Below are positions 6,558-14,310 of a stretch of 31,416 bases of DNA, piece after piece. The stretch spans positions 1 through 31,416 of IMG/VR virus record IMGVR_UViG_3300034106_004564; one strand, given 5' to 3'. The notes below the pieces were generated by a model that did not search any database, was not told the origin of the DNA, and saw only the letters and a program-made list of their open reading frames with translations. Made by a program: the position numbers and the translations under genes. Positions within the stretch are counted from its first letter, which is position 1, and the number at the start of each line of letters is the position of its first letter. Origin of the DNA: a virus.

Positions 6558-8292
6558 AGGTTACCTCTTTTTGTAGGCTTTCGAGAGTTCGGTAAAGGAA
6601 GGGAGTGAGATCTAATCTCGGATCCGCAGCCATCGGAAGATTGGGTTGCTGCGGATGTGGTGTTCGCATCTCTTGATTGATTAGATCAATAAATGCGGAG
6701 TAGGCCCTCTGTACTTCCCCTACCATTCGGAATGGGAAACCGGAGAGCATTCCCGCGATTTCGTCATCCGTTTTTGAAGGGAATAAATACTTCAGTGCTT
6801 CAATGCTATCAACACCTAATTCTTGTAGGTTACGAGTAAAGATAGATTGGTTTAATTTGTCCTGTGCAGTATCTTCATAAACGGGTCCCATCCAGCGCCA
6901 GTTAACTACCCGATCCCCGTCTGGTGCTAATCCAAGAACGCCATCAGGTACTTCTTTTGTTTCCAGGGCAGTGTCAATAGCTTTTTGAAGTTTTTTTTCA
7001 TACGTTGCTTTTTGTTTGTCGTATTTAATTTGCGCAGCTTCGTCATTAGGATCTTCCGGAGGAGCCGGATATTTGATGCCGGAGGCGTACGCCAAAGACT
7101 TACGGAAAATCTGTTCCTCCTGGAAGATCATTAATTCAAAACACTTGCACACTCCATAGGTATAAAGTTGTAAGCATTTTTTCTTTGCAGTAGCACTTAC
7201 GCGTCCATAAGCTGATTTAATCTCCGTAGCTGTTACATTTGTAATGCTAAGGTCATCGATACCACCTAAAGCAAGCCGGATCTCATTACGAAGTTGTTCG
7301 GAATACCGAGCTTGATCAGAGCTAACAGCATTGGGAGTAATGAAGCCAACACGATCAGTTGGCTCCAGGTTTGCAATGACTCGTGGTACACGCATGCCAC
7401 TACCTGGACGCCCAATGTATCCAGGAGCCTGGCGACTTACGTTGTCTTGTTTGTACGTTGAACTTGAAAGAAAGAAGTCTGATTGGAATCCAGATTGACT
7501 GGAAATGCTGGGTCTCTGCGCAACATCATTGTCTTGGCTTTCAATAATGTCTTGCTTGGGGCGAGAAGAAAGAAGAGTAGGGTTGCCAAAGAATGAAAGG
7601 TTTGCTCTGATATTTTTAACCATTTCATCGTGAGCAAGAATTTGATTGGATAACCACTCAAATTCACCTACACCTTCTGTGCCAAAAGCATCGGGATTGT
7701 TAAAGACTTCAATGCAAGGAATAAATTCCATTGTATTGATTACAGTCTTTTTTTCGGTTATACCAAACTCCATGTTTGGCATGTCGAATGTAATTTCTTG
7801 TTCGCTGTGGAACTCTTCGATTTCTGTAGCGGTAATGCGAAGCCGCATGTAACGCTTATCCGTATTTAAACCAACACCCTGGAAGCCACGCGAAGCTTTA
7901 ACTTTGTACGGATAGATGATGATAACTTCTTCTAGTTCACCTTCTGGAGAGTAATAGGTTCGATACGCGTCTTTATCAAACCAATAAAGGCGGTACGTTT
8001 TTTTGGTAGGACGTATGTAGAAAAGACCTTTTCCGTAGCACAAGAATCGATCCCAAATGGAATCGAGCCTGGCATCGAGCTTGTTAAATTTGATGACTTG
8101 TTGAATGAAGTCAAACCGTTGAGTACCGAAATTATCTTGCTGCGGATAAAACTCAACTCCCTGACGCACCCCAAACATTTTCATTTGGGATAGGTGCGCA
8201 TTAACCAGCATGGTGTCAGCCGTGCCGGTACCATCGCGGTTTACGACGGCTTTGAGGATAGCGTCGAGTGCGGATTTACTACTATCGCTCAT
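6025..8292 (-). CDS. Portal protein
   Basis: A 755-residue protein, the dodecameric channel at one capsid vertex through which DNA is packaged. Residues 1-130 contain alternating helices and aromatic strands (DSIWDRFLCYGKGLFYIRP). Residues 200-260 hold FEWLSNQILAHDEMVKNIRANLSF, the long helix region seen in large phage portals. Residues 330-345 contain RYSEQLRNEIRLALGGIDDL, then TATEIKSAYGRVSATAKK, the usual stem/clip region pattern. It follows the terminase, as portals normally do. Beyond about residue 570 the tail becomes Pro/Gly/Gln-rich and overlaps the scaffold-like gene by 533 bases. The ATG at 8292 has only a weak ribosome site (AAGCAG). Portal assignment rests on order, length and overall pattern. 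Confidence 0.82.
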   Translation of the reverse strand: MSDSSKSALDAILKAVVNRDGTGTADTMLVNAHLSQMKMFGVRQGVEFYPQQDNFGTQRFDFIQQVIKFNKLDARLDSIWDRFLCYGKGLFYIRPTKKTYRLYWFDKDAYRTYYSPEGELEEVIIIYPYKVKASRGFQGVGLNTDKRYMRLRITATEIEEFHSEQEITFDMPNMEFGITEKKTVINTMEFIPCIEVFNNPDAFGTEGVGEFEWLSNQILAHDEMVKNIRANLSFFGNPTLLSSRPKQDIIESQDNDVAQRPSISSQSGFQSDFFLSSSTYKQDNVSRQAPGYIGRPGSGMRVPRVIANLEPTDRVGFITPNAVSSDQARYSEQLRNEIRLALGGIDDLSITNVTATEIKSAYGRVSATAKKKCLQLYTYGVCKCFELMIFQEEQIFRKSLAYASGIKYPAPPEDPNDEAAQIKYDKQKATYEKKLQKAIDTALETKEVPDGVLGLAPDGDRVVNWRWMGPVYEDTAQDKLNQSIFTRNLQELGVDSIEALKYLFPSKTDDEIAGMLSGFPFRMVGEVQRAYSAFIDLINQEMRTPHPQQPNLPMAADPRLDLTPFLYRTLESLQKEVTYAGRYRSADPIGTPSIPDPADQLRGSGSTDGGSGPGGGNVSPMGGALPASGGPSPANAGPDGGQQLPIQPYTVLPPGIPGAPTNSTAIGESLQGGIQPGSGAPEFARPIPVPGSTIEREPTSRTGQLQFPTGSPVQQRGDADLYAWDQQQPGLLQRLFPNFAGNQPGPTPRKRGKRS

Positions 8293-8310
8293 TGCTGCTT
8301 AAGAGTCAGA

Positions 8311-8493
8311 TTATTCTTCAATATCGTAGCCAGCGGAAAGCCGTTTGAGTGTGATGATGTCATCTTCAACCTCAACTTCAAACCTTTCATTTGGTTGAAG
8401 GGCCATGTCGTGGCACAGCTCATCAGGAAGAGGAATGACTGCAGAACCGTAAGCGTCTTGCTCCAGTTCTACATTGTAATAGCTGGTAGACAT
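8311..8493 (-). CDS. AbrB/MazE-like swapped-hairpin peptide
   Basis: A 60-residue acidic protein. The pattern AVIPLPDELCHDMALQPN followed by ERFEVEVEDDIITLKRL matches the swapped-hairpin AbrB/MazE fold: an IP-x-x-L helix, the L-x-P-x-(D/E) turn and closing VEVE/ITLK strands. This fold normally dimerises and binds DNA, as transition-state regulators or antitoxins. No toxin gene is adjacent. It sits between terminase and portal, 18 bases before the portal start; no Shine-Dalgarno is seen. It may be a regulator encoded in the late operon, or the fold may be reused as an assembly factor. Unusually acidic for a DNA binder. Confidence 0.7.
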   Translation of the reverse strand: MSTSYYNVELEQDAYGSAVIPLPDELCHDMALQPNERFEVEVEDDIITLKRLSAGYDIEE

Positions 8494-8522
8494 TGTGAAG
8501 GTGATTTCTTTAGTTTAAATCG

Positions 8523-10985
8523 TCAATACTCTAACTGCAGTGCGCCTCTGGTCATTAAGCCAGTGCACAGCCAAATTAAAGCGTCAACGCAGTCGTCATG
8601 AGAGCTTACACCAAAGTTTACGATCTCATCTGTTAAAGCGCCAAATCTGCGAAACCTGTTAAAGATGATTTTACGCTGCTCAAACAAACCCATGATTCCT
8701 CTAAACCGCGCAACTTTATCCCCACGGAAACCTTTTACTGCATGCCAGTTCATGTTGTAAAGCCCGTGTTCGCCTAAACAAATTCGTTTAAAGTCTGCCT
8801 CCAGGGATGCTTGGTATGCGACGGCTTCTGACCAAATGTCAACGTGGCTTCCTGTTGGGAAGTATTGATTCTTATCTTTGTGGATAACGCCCCATTCTTC
8901 CATCATTTCCATTAAGGCTTCTAGTTTTTCTAGGTTGCCCATAATCCGGAGACGTTTGGAATCAATGATATGAATCTTGTCTCCGACACGCCCACCCATT
9001 ACAAAAACGGTGTAGTCATTACGTTCTCGTACACCAGCAGAAAGATCGACGCCAACGCCAAGGGTGTCGAATTGTGTAGCGATGTTTCCTTTAACAATCA
9101 AATCTGGCGAAAGAGACAGCTCGCTGGTTTGAACAATTTGGTTTTGATACTGAAAGCTGAATGCAATAGGAGCTTGGCGACGCCTGTCTTGCAGGTATTC
9201 CAATGACCACATTTCGGGCCAGTATGATTCTTCGTCTCCGTGCTCATCTACGGTAATTGCTGATTGAACAATTTGGACCCAATCATTAGCTGGAGTAAAG
9301 GTACTGTTATGAATATCATCGTGCCGGAAACGCGTGCCAAGGCAGATAGCACGTCCGCCTTCAAACATAGTAGGAACAATAACTGAGTTCCAGTTATCTT
9401 CCATTGCTGATCGGATGTCGCGGTTTTTAATATCGTCGGCACTCTTGATAGCATCATCGATAATACAATTTGCTACACAATATCCACTTTTCCCCGCAAA
9501 GAAGTTATGGTTTTCTGATTTTGTTTCAAGGTCATAGACGTATTCCGGTTCAACGCAAGTTCTTGAAATAGAGGCAATGGTAACTCCAGGATCTTTGCTT
9601 TCTCCGCTAACTGGTGATACCCCACATGGCATTGCCTGCACAAGGTAATTAAATTCGTTAGCACGTTGTTTTTCGGATTGGCATCGATGTGATGAACTAC
9701 CAAATTGCTTCGGTTTGCTTGCTGTTTTACAGTCAACATGCGTTCCTGCGTATTGCAAAGTGCGCACTGCATATTGTCGCGTTGCAGAACAGCTTGACGC
9801 AAATCCGGTCGATTTGGTCTGCTGTTGCCGTGTTTCCAACGTGGGTTTGTTTTTCCACGCATTTTTTTGGAATGCGCCTTGGTAGCGCAAGCTTTTGAAC
9901 AACACTGACGCAAATAATTGTTTGGCCGAAAAAGTGTTAAACACTCCGGGCAAATTTTTGAATTCAGTGTTTGTTTTGCTAGTCCCGCACAACTCTTTGA
10001 GCACCAAAACATTTTGGCTTTGCTTTTGCGTAACATTTGCCTCCAGTTGGTGTTCACCTGGAATTCTTGCCAACACTGCGGGCAAACTGTTTTGATCTGA
10101 ATATTGCAAGCAATTGGAAATTTCAATAAGTCGGTCATTGACCTGAAGATCGTTGGCTGCAATAATTCCGCGTCCGGGGATATAAAAAGGGTGTTCCGGG
10201 GTTGCCCGTAGGAAATCTCCACAGCTTGTTTCCACGTGGATAAACCGGTTGGCAAGGCGGCGAGACACTCCGCGTATTCCAGACCACTCAAGGCAACCAG
10301 TTCTAGGGTTGAGGGTTGGAACTTGATAATTTCCTGGTGCTTGATAAATGTCATGGATAGGCACAGGCCCACGTTGGGTATGGACAAGTGTATCACCTGT
10401 CAGGCACAAATGGGAACGCTTAGAGGTCACAGCACCTTTAAGGCCAGCACAACAAACAGTGAATTCTTCTTCACCGGTTGATTTAATGCCTGCAAATTTC
10501 CAATCAATACTCCAATACTCGTTAGAGTTAATTCCTTTGGCAATTTTTACCATTGGAAAAACTTCTTTGTATGCTTTGCTTTCTTCAATAATTCGTTTAA
10601 TGGCCGCGCTTTTGGGACGGGCAACATCAACGGTGTATGAAATATAGAGAATTTTTAACGGTTTTTTGTGCAGAGCGTGAACACCAACTGCCCAAGCAGT
10701 ATAGAGACCTAAGATTGTTGACTTTGCTGAGCCGCGAGGTGCCAGGATGTCGATGTTTGGTCCACCAATGCCGATTAAACATTCAGTGCTTTCGTTAGTA
10801 CAGAGATAACGGTGCCATTCTTTGTGATGTCGTGCTGGTGGTTTGTCACCTACAACGTCACAAAAATAAGCAAAATCTGTACGTGCTCTTTCTATGTCAA
10901 TATCTGTTGTTTTTTTAACAACGCGTTGCTGTGCTGCTGCACGAGCAGTACGACGGTAAACGGAATAAATGCTAGTGCCTGCCAT
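8523..10985 (-). CDS. terL: Terminase large subunit, intein-containing
   Basis: An 820-residue precursor; removing the 313-residue intein leaves a 507-residue terminase. The packaging ATPase has Walker A APRGSAKST (82-90). The Walker B strand is split: SHL ends the first extein and CIIDDAIKS begins the second, so the catalytic acid pair lies just after the intein. Coupling motif LGTRFRHDD is near 549-556. The C-terminal RNase H-like nuclease shows VGVDLSAG (about 644-651, first Asp at 647) and the late acidic cluster SSHDDCVDALIW (794-805). It cuts concatemeric DNA and drives it through the portal. Start ATG at 10985, 24 bases after the upstream gene ends; no strong Shine-Dalgarno. Without protein splicing the ATPase would be inactive, so intein removal is required. 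Confidence 0.93.
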   Translation of the reverse strand: MAGTSIYSVYRRTARAAAQQRVVKKTTDIDIERARTDFAYFCDVVGDKPPARHHKEWHRYLCTNESTECLIGIGGPNIDILAPRGSAKSTILGLYTAWAVGVHALHKKPLKILYISYTVDVARPKSAAIKRIIEESKAYKEVFPMVKIAKGINSNEYWSIDWKFAGIKSTGEEEFTVCCAGLKGAVTSKRSHLCLTGDTLVHTQRGPVPIHDIYQAPGNYQVPTLNPRTGCLEWSGIRGVSRRLANRFIHVETSCGDFLRATPEHPFYIPGRGIIAANDLQVNDRLIEISNCLQYSDQNSLPAVLARIPGEHQLEANVTQKQSQNVLVLKELCGTSKTNTEFKNLPGVFNTFSAKQLFASVLFKSLRYQGAFQKNAWKNKPTLETRQQQTKSTGFASSCSATRQYAVRTLQYAGTHVDCKTASKPKQFGSSSHRCQSEKQRANEFNYLVQAMPCGVSPVSGESKDPGVTIASISRTCVEPEYVYDLETKSENHNFFAGKSGYCVANCIIDDAIKSADDIKNRDIRSAMEDNWNSVIVPTMFEGGRAICLGTRFRHDDIHNSTFTPANDWVQIVQSAITVDEHGDEESYWPEMWSLEYLQDRRRQAPIAFSFQYQNQIVQTSELSLSPDLIVKGNIATQFDTLGVGVDLSAGVRERNDYTVFVMGGRVGDKIHIIDSKRLRIMGNLEKLEALMEMMEEWGVIHKDKNQYFPTGSHVDIWSEAVAYQASLEADFKRICLGEHGLYNMNWHAVKGFRGDKVARFRGIMGLFEQRKIIFNRFRRFGALTDEIVNFGVSSHDDCVDALIWLCTGLMTRGALQLEY
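9468..10406 (-). mobile_element. Intein inserted at the Walker B motif of the terminase
   Basis: Precursor residues 194-506. Block A is CLTGDTLVHTQRGPVPIHD with the nucleophilic Cys194. Block B is TPEHPFY with the conserved T-x-x-H (262-265), followed by LQVNDRL. Block F is VYDLETKSENHNFFA (483-497). Block G is GYCVAN with terminal Asn506 and +1 Cys507. The penultimate His common before the terminal Asn is replaced by Ala505. Residues about 291-470 have no LAGLIDADG or other recognised domain and read like an out-of-frame translation; that DNA encodes an HNH endonuclease in another frame. Insertion in a conserved catalytic motif is typical for inteins. Confidence 0.92.
9473..10138 (-). CDS. 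HNH endonuclease nested in the intein in an alternative frame
   Basis: A 221-residue protein on the same strand as the terminase but in a different frame. The whole frame is open from 10396; I chose the ATG at 10138 because the codons before it are the intein's splicing blocks read out of frame, and AGG lies just upstream (TTCAGGTCAATG). From this start, treble-clef-like zinc pairs occur at about 19-22 (CPQC) with 46/50, and 63-66 (CPEC) with 79-84. A KTNPRWKHG segment follows at about 96-104, then the HNH core: CALC (125-128), VVHHIDANPKNN (147-158) and LCRQCH (166-171). This is a classical Cys4-type HNH. It stops five bases before the intein ends. It would cut intein-free terminase genes. 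The nested frame is seen directly; its expression is not. Confidence 0.85.
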   Translation of the reverse strand: MTDLLKFPIACNIQIKTVCPQCWQEFQVNTNWRQMLRKSKAKMFWCSKSCAGLAKQTLNSKICPECLTLFRPNNYLRQCCSKACATKAHSKKMRGKTNPRWKHGNSRPNRPDLRQAVLQRDNMQCALCNTQERMLTVKQQANRSNLVVHHIDANPKNNVLTNLITLCRQCHVGYHQLAEKAKILELPLPLFQELALNRNTSMTLKQNQKTITSLRGKVDIV

Positions 10986-11009
10986 GCCCGTAGCATAGCG
11001 TACTAATCC

Positions 11010-11495
11010 TCAGGATTCTTCTGACAAGATTTTGGTCCAAACACCCATAGAAGCTTCCTGGAGAGGACCTTCAATGGGATCATCTCGAAAGATGGATAAC
11101 ATTTCACGCAATGCTCGGTCTGCGCCAGCAAGGATTAAACCTTGTTTATCAAGCAAAACCTTTTCGTCGTTCAGTTGTTTAATTGAGCCACGCAGTTCTT
11201 TTTGGAGCATTGCAATTCTCGACGTGCCCATATCTTGTTTAACCATGCCCATGTCAATGGCATCGCGTAGCTTGGCAATGTCACTTTGCATAGAATCAAT
11301 TTCGTCTTCTAAGATAGCGTTAAAGTTTCGTTTTTTGTATTCGTTTTGCGACCACTCATTGCACTCTACAATGCTACCTGTAAACCCGAGAAAACGGGCA
11401 TACAGGTACATTTGAATTGGAGAAGATGTACGTTTACAAAATGCAAGAAAGGATTCGCGGTCTTTGTCGGTTAAACTTTGAATCCAGGTTTTCAT
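11010..11495 (-). CDS. Putative terminase small subunit
   Basis: A 161-residue, largely helical protein. Residues 7-60 (TDKDRESFLAFCKRTSSPIQ, FLGFTGSIVECNEW) could form a helix-turn-helix DNA-recognition domain. Residues 60-130 are a strong coiled-coil candidate (EDEIDSMQSDIAKLRDAID, IAMLQKELRGSIKQL). It starts with an ATGA overlap with the upstream repeat protein and ends 24 bases before the terminase large subunit. Small terminases are typically this size, with an N-terminal DNA-binding domain and oligomerising coiled coil. Family identity is inferred from architecture and position; I see no diagnostic signature. Confidence 0.6.
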   Translation of the reverse strand: MKTWIQSLTDKDRESFLAFCKRTSSPIQMYLYARFLGFTGSIVECNEWSQNEYKKRNFNAILEDEIDSMQSDIAKLRDAIDMGMVKQDMGTSRIAMLQKELRGSIKQLNDEKVLLDKQGLILAGADRALREMLSIFRDDPIEGPLQEASMGVWTKILSEES

Positions 11496-12802
11496 GCACG
11501 GTATTGGCGTTGCGCCTGTTCGTAATCTCTGTTCTCTTTATAGCGCCTAAACATCTCTTGTTGCAAATCAGTTGTGCGTTGTTCGCTGCCGCTGGTTTGG
11601 ATTCCTTTACGCTGCTCTTCTCCGGAAACGCGAGTAGTTGCACGTTCTTGTTCGCCACGAGCACCAACCAAGCGTTCTTCACCAACATAACGTTCAGCTT
11701 GTGTTGCACGTTCTTGTGCTCCACGAGCACCAACTAAACGCTCCTCACCGCCATAACGTTCAGCTTGTGTTGCACGCTCTTGTGCTCCGGATTCCCTAAG
11801 CAATCCAGTTTCTCCTAAGTACCGTTCTGCTTGGGTTTGACGTTGCTGCGCTCCAGTAGCCCCAATTAAACGTTCTTCACCGGTGTACCTTTGAGCCTGT
11901 GTTTGACGTTCTTGTTCGCCGGCTGCTGCATAACCTAAACGTTGTTGCTCGCCAGTAACGCCAATTGTGGCACGTTCTTGCGTTCCACGGGCACCGACCA
12001 ATCGTTCTTCGCCACCATAACGTTCAGCTTGAGTTGCACGCTCTTGTGTTCCAGATTCTCTAAGCAGTCCGGTTTCTCCTAGGTAACGTTCTGCTTGGGT
12101 TGCACGTTGTTGTGAACCTGTTGCACCAATTAAACGTTCTTCGCCGCCATAACGTTCAGCTTGTGTTGCACGCTCTTGCGCACCAGAAACGCCGATTGTT
12201 GCACGCTGTTGTTCACCTGTTGCACCAATTAAACCGGTTTCACCAGCATATCTTTGAGCTTGGGTTGCACGCTGTTGTTCACCTGTTGCACCAATTAAAC
12301 CGGTTTCACCAGCATATCTTTGAGTTTGGGTTGCACGTTCTTGCTCCCCAGCTGCTGCATAGCCGAGACGTTGTTGCTCACCTGTGGTTCCGATTGTGGC
12401 ACGTTCTTGCGCTCCACGAGCACCGACCAATCGTTCTTCGCCGCCATAACGTTCAGCTTGTGTTGCACGCTCTTGTGCACCAGCAGTTTCTAAGCCAGTT
12501 CGATATTGTTGGCCTGTTGCACCAATAGTTGCACGTTCTTGTTCGCCAGCGGTAGCTGTTGTTAAACGTTGTTCGGCGCCGGCACTTTGAGTTCGCCTGA
12601 TGTCTTGACCGGTAAAAAACTCACTGTTAGTGCGATCAAGTTGGGCGCCTAACTCCATGTTTAAGCGTTGTTGCGCTGCCGCTACTTCATCAAGCGCACT
12701 TTGCGTACGTACAGCTTGAGTTGGTGTAGGAGTAACCGTTGGAGGAGGCGGCGGCGGATTATAAACGACGTTTGGGGGCGGCGGTGATGATGGTGATCCC
12801 AT
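11492..12802 (-). CDS. Virion-module protein built of 11-residue repeats
   Basis: A 436-residue protein. Residues 1-35 are Pro/Ser-rich (PSSPPPPNVVYNPPPPPP). From about residue 75 to 410 it consists of 11-residue units, often paired as 22, of two types: xQERATQAERY with GGEERLVGARG, and xQERATIGxTG or EQQRLGYAAAG. The C-terminal 28 residues are distinct (EMFRRYKENRDYEQAQRQYR). An 11-residue period is the signature of long right-handed helical or coiled-coil structures, seen in fibres and surface-adhering helices. Strong charge and few hydrophobics argue for a long solvent-exposed or membrane-lying helix. No family recognised. A TATAAT sequence lies 15-20 bases before the start, with no convincing -35. 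Confidence 0.8.
   Translation of the reverse strand: MGSPSSPPPPNVVYNPPPPPPTVTPTPTQAVRTQSALDEVAAAQQRLNMELGAQLDRTNSEFFTGQDIRRTQSAGAEQRLTTATAGEQERATIGATGQQYRTGLETAGAQERATQAERYGGEERLVGARGAQERATIGTTGEQQRLGYAAAGEQERATQTQRYAGETGLIGATGEQQRATQAQRYAGETGLIGATGEQQRATIGVSGAQERATQAERYGGEERLIGATGSQQRATQAERYLGETGLLRESGTQERATQAERYGGEERLVGARGTQERATIGVTGEQQRLGYAAAGEQERQTQAQRYTGEERLIGATGAQQRQTQAERYLGETGLLRESGAQERATQAERYGGEERLVGARGAQERATQAERYVGEERLVGARGEQERATTRVSGEEQRKGIQTSGSEQRTTDLQQEMFRRYKENRDYEQAQRQYRA
11573..12580 (-). repeat. 33/66-bp in-frame tandem repeats
   Basis: DNA repeats encode the 11-residue units of the surrounding gene. Near-identical 60-70-base copies recur: GCTTGTGTTGCACG followed by TCTTG with a conserved ACGTT spacing on the plus strand, and two adjacent copies around 12207-12340 are almost identical over more than 60 bases. 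Units of 33 and 66 bases alternate, which points to growth by unequal recombination. Confidence 0.9.
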
Positions 12803-12830
12803 TGTCAGTTAGTCTTTTAATGTATTATAA

Positions 12831-13463
12831 TCAGGCTGCTCTACCGCGTGGAGCAAGACCTTGAGCGTTTGCCATGGCAGCTCTGTAAGCAGCGTTAGAG
12901 ACGGCATCAAGTTCAGTAGCAAATCCAGCAGAAGCTTGTGCTAGTTGATTTTGAGCGCTTGCTGCACGAGCCGCAACCGCAGAAGGGCTTTGCTCACGAA
13001 TATTTAACCCTTGGGATCCGTAAGCAAGATCCATTGCACGCGTTTTCTGTGCAGTATCTAAAACACGTTTTTGAAGCGGGTCAAGCATTGCAAGGTTGTA
13101 AGCGTAATCATCTGCGCGTTGTTCACGTGCGAGAGCCCTGTATTTATCGTAAAGGCGATCAAGATTGGTTTCGCTAATTGGGCTTGCCGGGTCTGAATAA
13201 GTTGGGGGAGTTAAAACGTTAGAAGAAGGTTCTGCCCCAGGTGAATTAATACCGAAGTTTGCATATTGCCCAAGGTCAACAGCTTTACCGGTTGTAAAAT
13301 CAATTCCTTTAAAGGAAGGAAGTTGCGTTTTTGATGGTAGTTGTTTGTATTCAGAGTAGTCTGGTGCAGCTCCTGTTGCAATTCCAGGAAAGTATTTTTT
13401 CCAGGCAGCGCTACTACCAAGCCTGGAAGTGATTGCTTCAAACGGCGTGGAGAAGTCTGCCAT
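12831..13463 (-). CDS. Unknown virion-module protein, Ala-rich helical C terminus
   Basis: A 210-residue protein. The N-terminal 90 residues are mixed and Pro-containing (AWKKYFPGIATGAAPDYSEY). Residues 110-205 are a long helix rich in Ala, Gln and Arg (LDRLYDKYRALAREQRADDY, ATELDAVSNAAYRAAMANAQ). No family recognised. Two bases separate it from the upstream Gly/Ala-rich gene. Ala-rich helices of this type occur in internal virion proteins released with DNA; that is analogy only. It ends 28 bases before the 11-residue repeat gene. Confidence 0.65.
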   Translation of the reverse strand: MADFSTPFEAITSRLGSSAAWKKYFPGIATGAAPDYSEYKQLPSKTQLPSFKGIDFTTGKAVDLGQYANFGINSPGAEPSSNVLTPPTYSDPASPISETNLDRLYDKYRALAREQRADDYAYNLAMLDPLQKRVLDTAQKTRAMDLAYGSQGLNIREQSPSAVAARAASAQNQLAQASAGFATELDAVSNAAYRAAMANAQGLAPRGRAA

Positions 13464-13465
13464 TA

Positions 13466-14269
13466 TCAGAGATAACGATATTGGGTGCCAGCAATTTGAC
13501 CGATGTTAGCTAGTGCTTGTCCGGCTTGTGCACCAGCAATTTGTTGGCCTTGCAGTTGCATCTGGGATTGAGTGGCCAACATGGTGCTTAATTGTGCAGC
13601 AGCAGCATTGCGTTGCATGTCACGTTGCTTAACAGCATCACTGGCTTGCAGTTGATAGTTTGCAAGACTGCGGATATTTTGATTGTTAATGTCTTGAAGC
13701 TGTTTTTGATATTGGAGATTAGCTTGCCAAGGGCCCAGGGGGTTTTGTTGCTCAATAAGACCGGGATAGCCGTATTGACTAATTTGTGGTACAGCACCGG
13801 TTTGATACTGCGGACCAGCACCCATTTCTTCTGGGTTAAAAGTTGCTGTGCGCCCTAGTCCAGCGGCACCGAGAGCGGCTTTGCCTGCACCACCAGCAAC
13901 GCTTGCAGCTGGACCCGATGCAGCGCCTGCTAAGCCGCCAATAAGAGGCACTGCTGCGGCTGCGCCAGCGAGGGGAATTCCGATTTTAGCGGCGTTGCCA
14001 AGTGTGGACATTAACTGTCCTGTTTGGGTACCGGCAAACGCTGCTCCCGCCGGTCCTGTCAAAGGAACAGCAAATCGTCCTGCTGCTTTTTCTGTAACAC
14101 TTTTAATTCCTTTGCTGCCAAGGCCGCCTCCAAAATAACCAAGACCGCCACCAAGCGCAGCTTTACCTAAATCACCTTCTCTTAGGCCAGGGGCTGCACC
14201 CATTGCAGCGGTTACGTACGGAAGCGCTTGCATAGCAAACCTTCCAGCACCAAGTAAAGCAGGCAGCAT
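13466..14269 (-). CDS. Gly/Ala-rich hydrophobic virion protein (possible ejection protein)
   Basis: A 267-residue protein. Residues 1-150 are almost entirely Gly, Ala, Leu and Pro with several possible membrane stretches (IPLAGAAAAVPLIGGLAGAA). Residues 165-260 are Gln/Asn-rich helix (LQYQKQLQDINNQNIRSLAN). A membrane-inserting N-terminal half and polar helical C-terminal half resemble the architecture of pore-forming ejection proteins of short-tailed phages, but no family is recognised. The gene lies in a run of similar proteins. ATG at 14269; the A/T-rich leader lacks a strong Shine-Dalgarno (AGAGGA lies about 8 bases upstream and may serve). Confidence 0.65.
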   Translation of the reverse strand: MLPALLGAGRFAMQALPYVTAAMGAAPGLREGDLGKAALGGGLGYFGGGLGSKGIKSVTEKAAGRFAVPLTGPAGAAFAGTQTGQLMSTLGNAAKIGIPLAGAAAAVPLIGGLAGAASGPAASVAGGAGKAALGAAGLGRTATFNPEEMGAGPQYQTGAVPQISQYGYPGLIEQQNPLGPWQANLQYQKQLQDINNQNIRSLANYQLQASDAVKQRDMQRNAAAAQLSTMLATQSQMQLQGQQIAGAQAGQALANIGQIAGTQYRYL

Positions 14270-14310
14270 GATTTAAATCCTCTTGTTTGTTATTTTAAAT
14301 GAGATACGCT

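Noticed and set aside
10139-10396. First 86 codons of the nested HNH frame
   Set aside because: They are the intein splicing blocks read out of frame, with no HNH or zinc motif; start moved to 10138.
12100-12528. His/Leu-rich plus-strand frame over the repeat gene
   Set aside because: Antisense reading of the 33-base repeats; repetitive DNA keeps several frames open.
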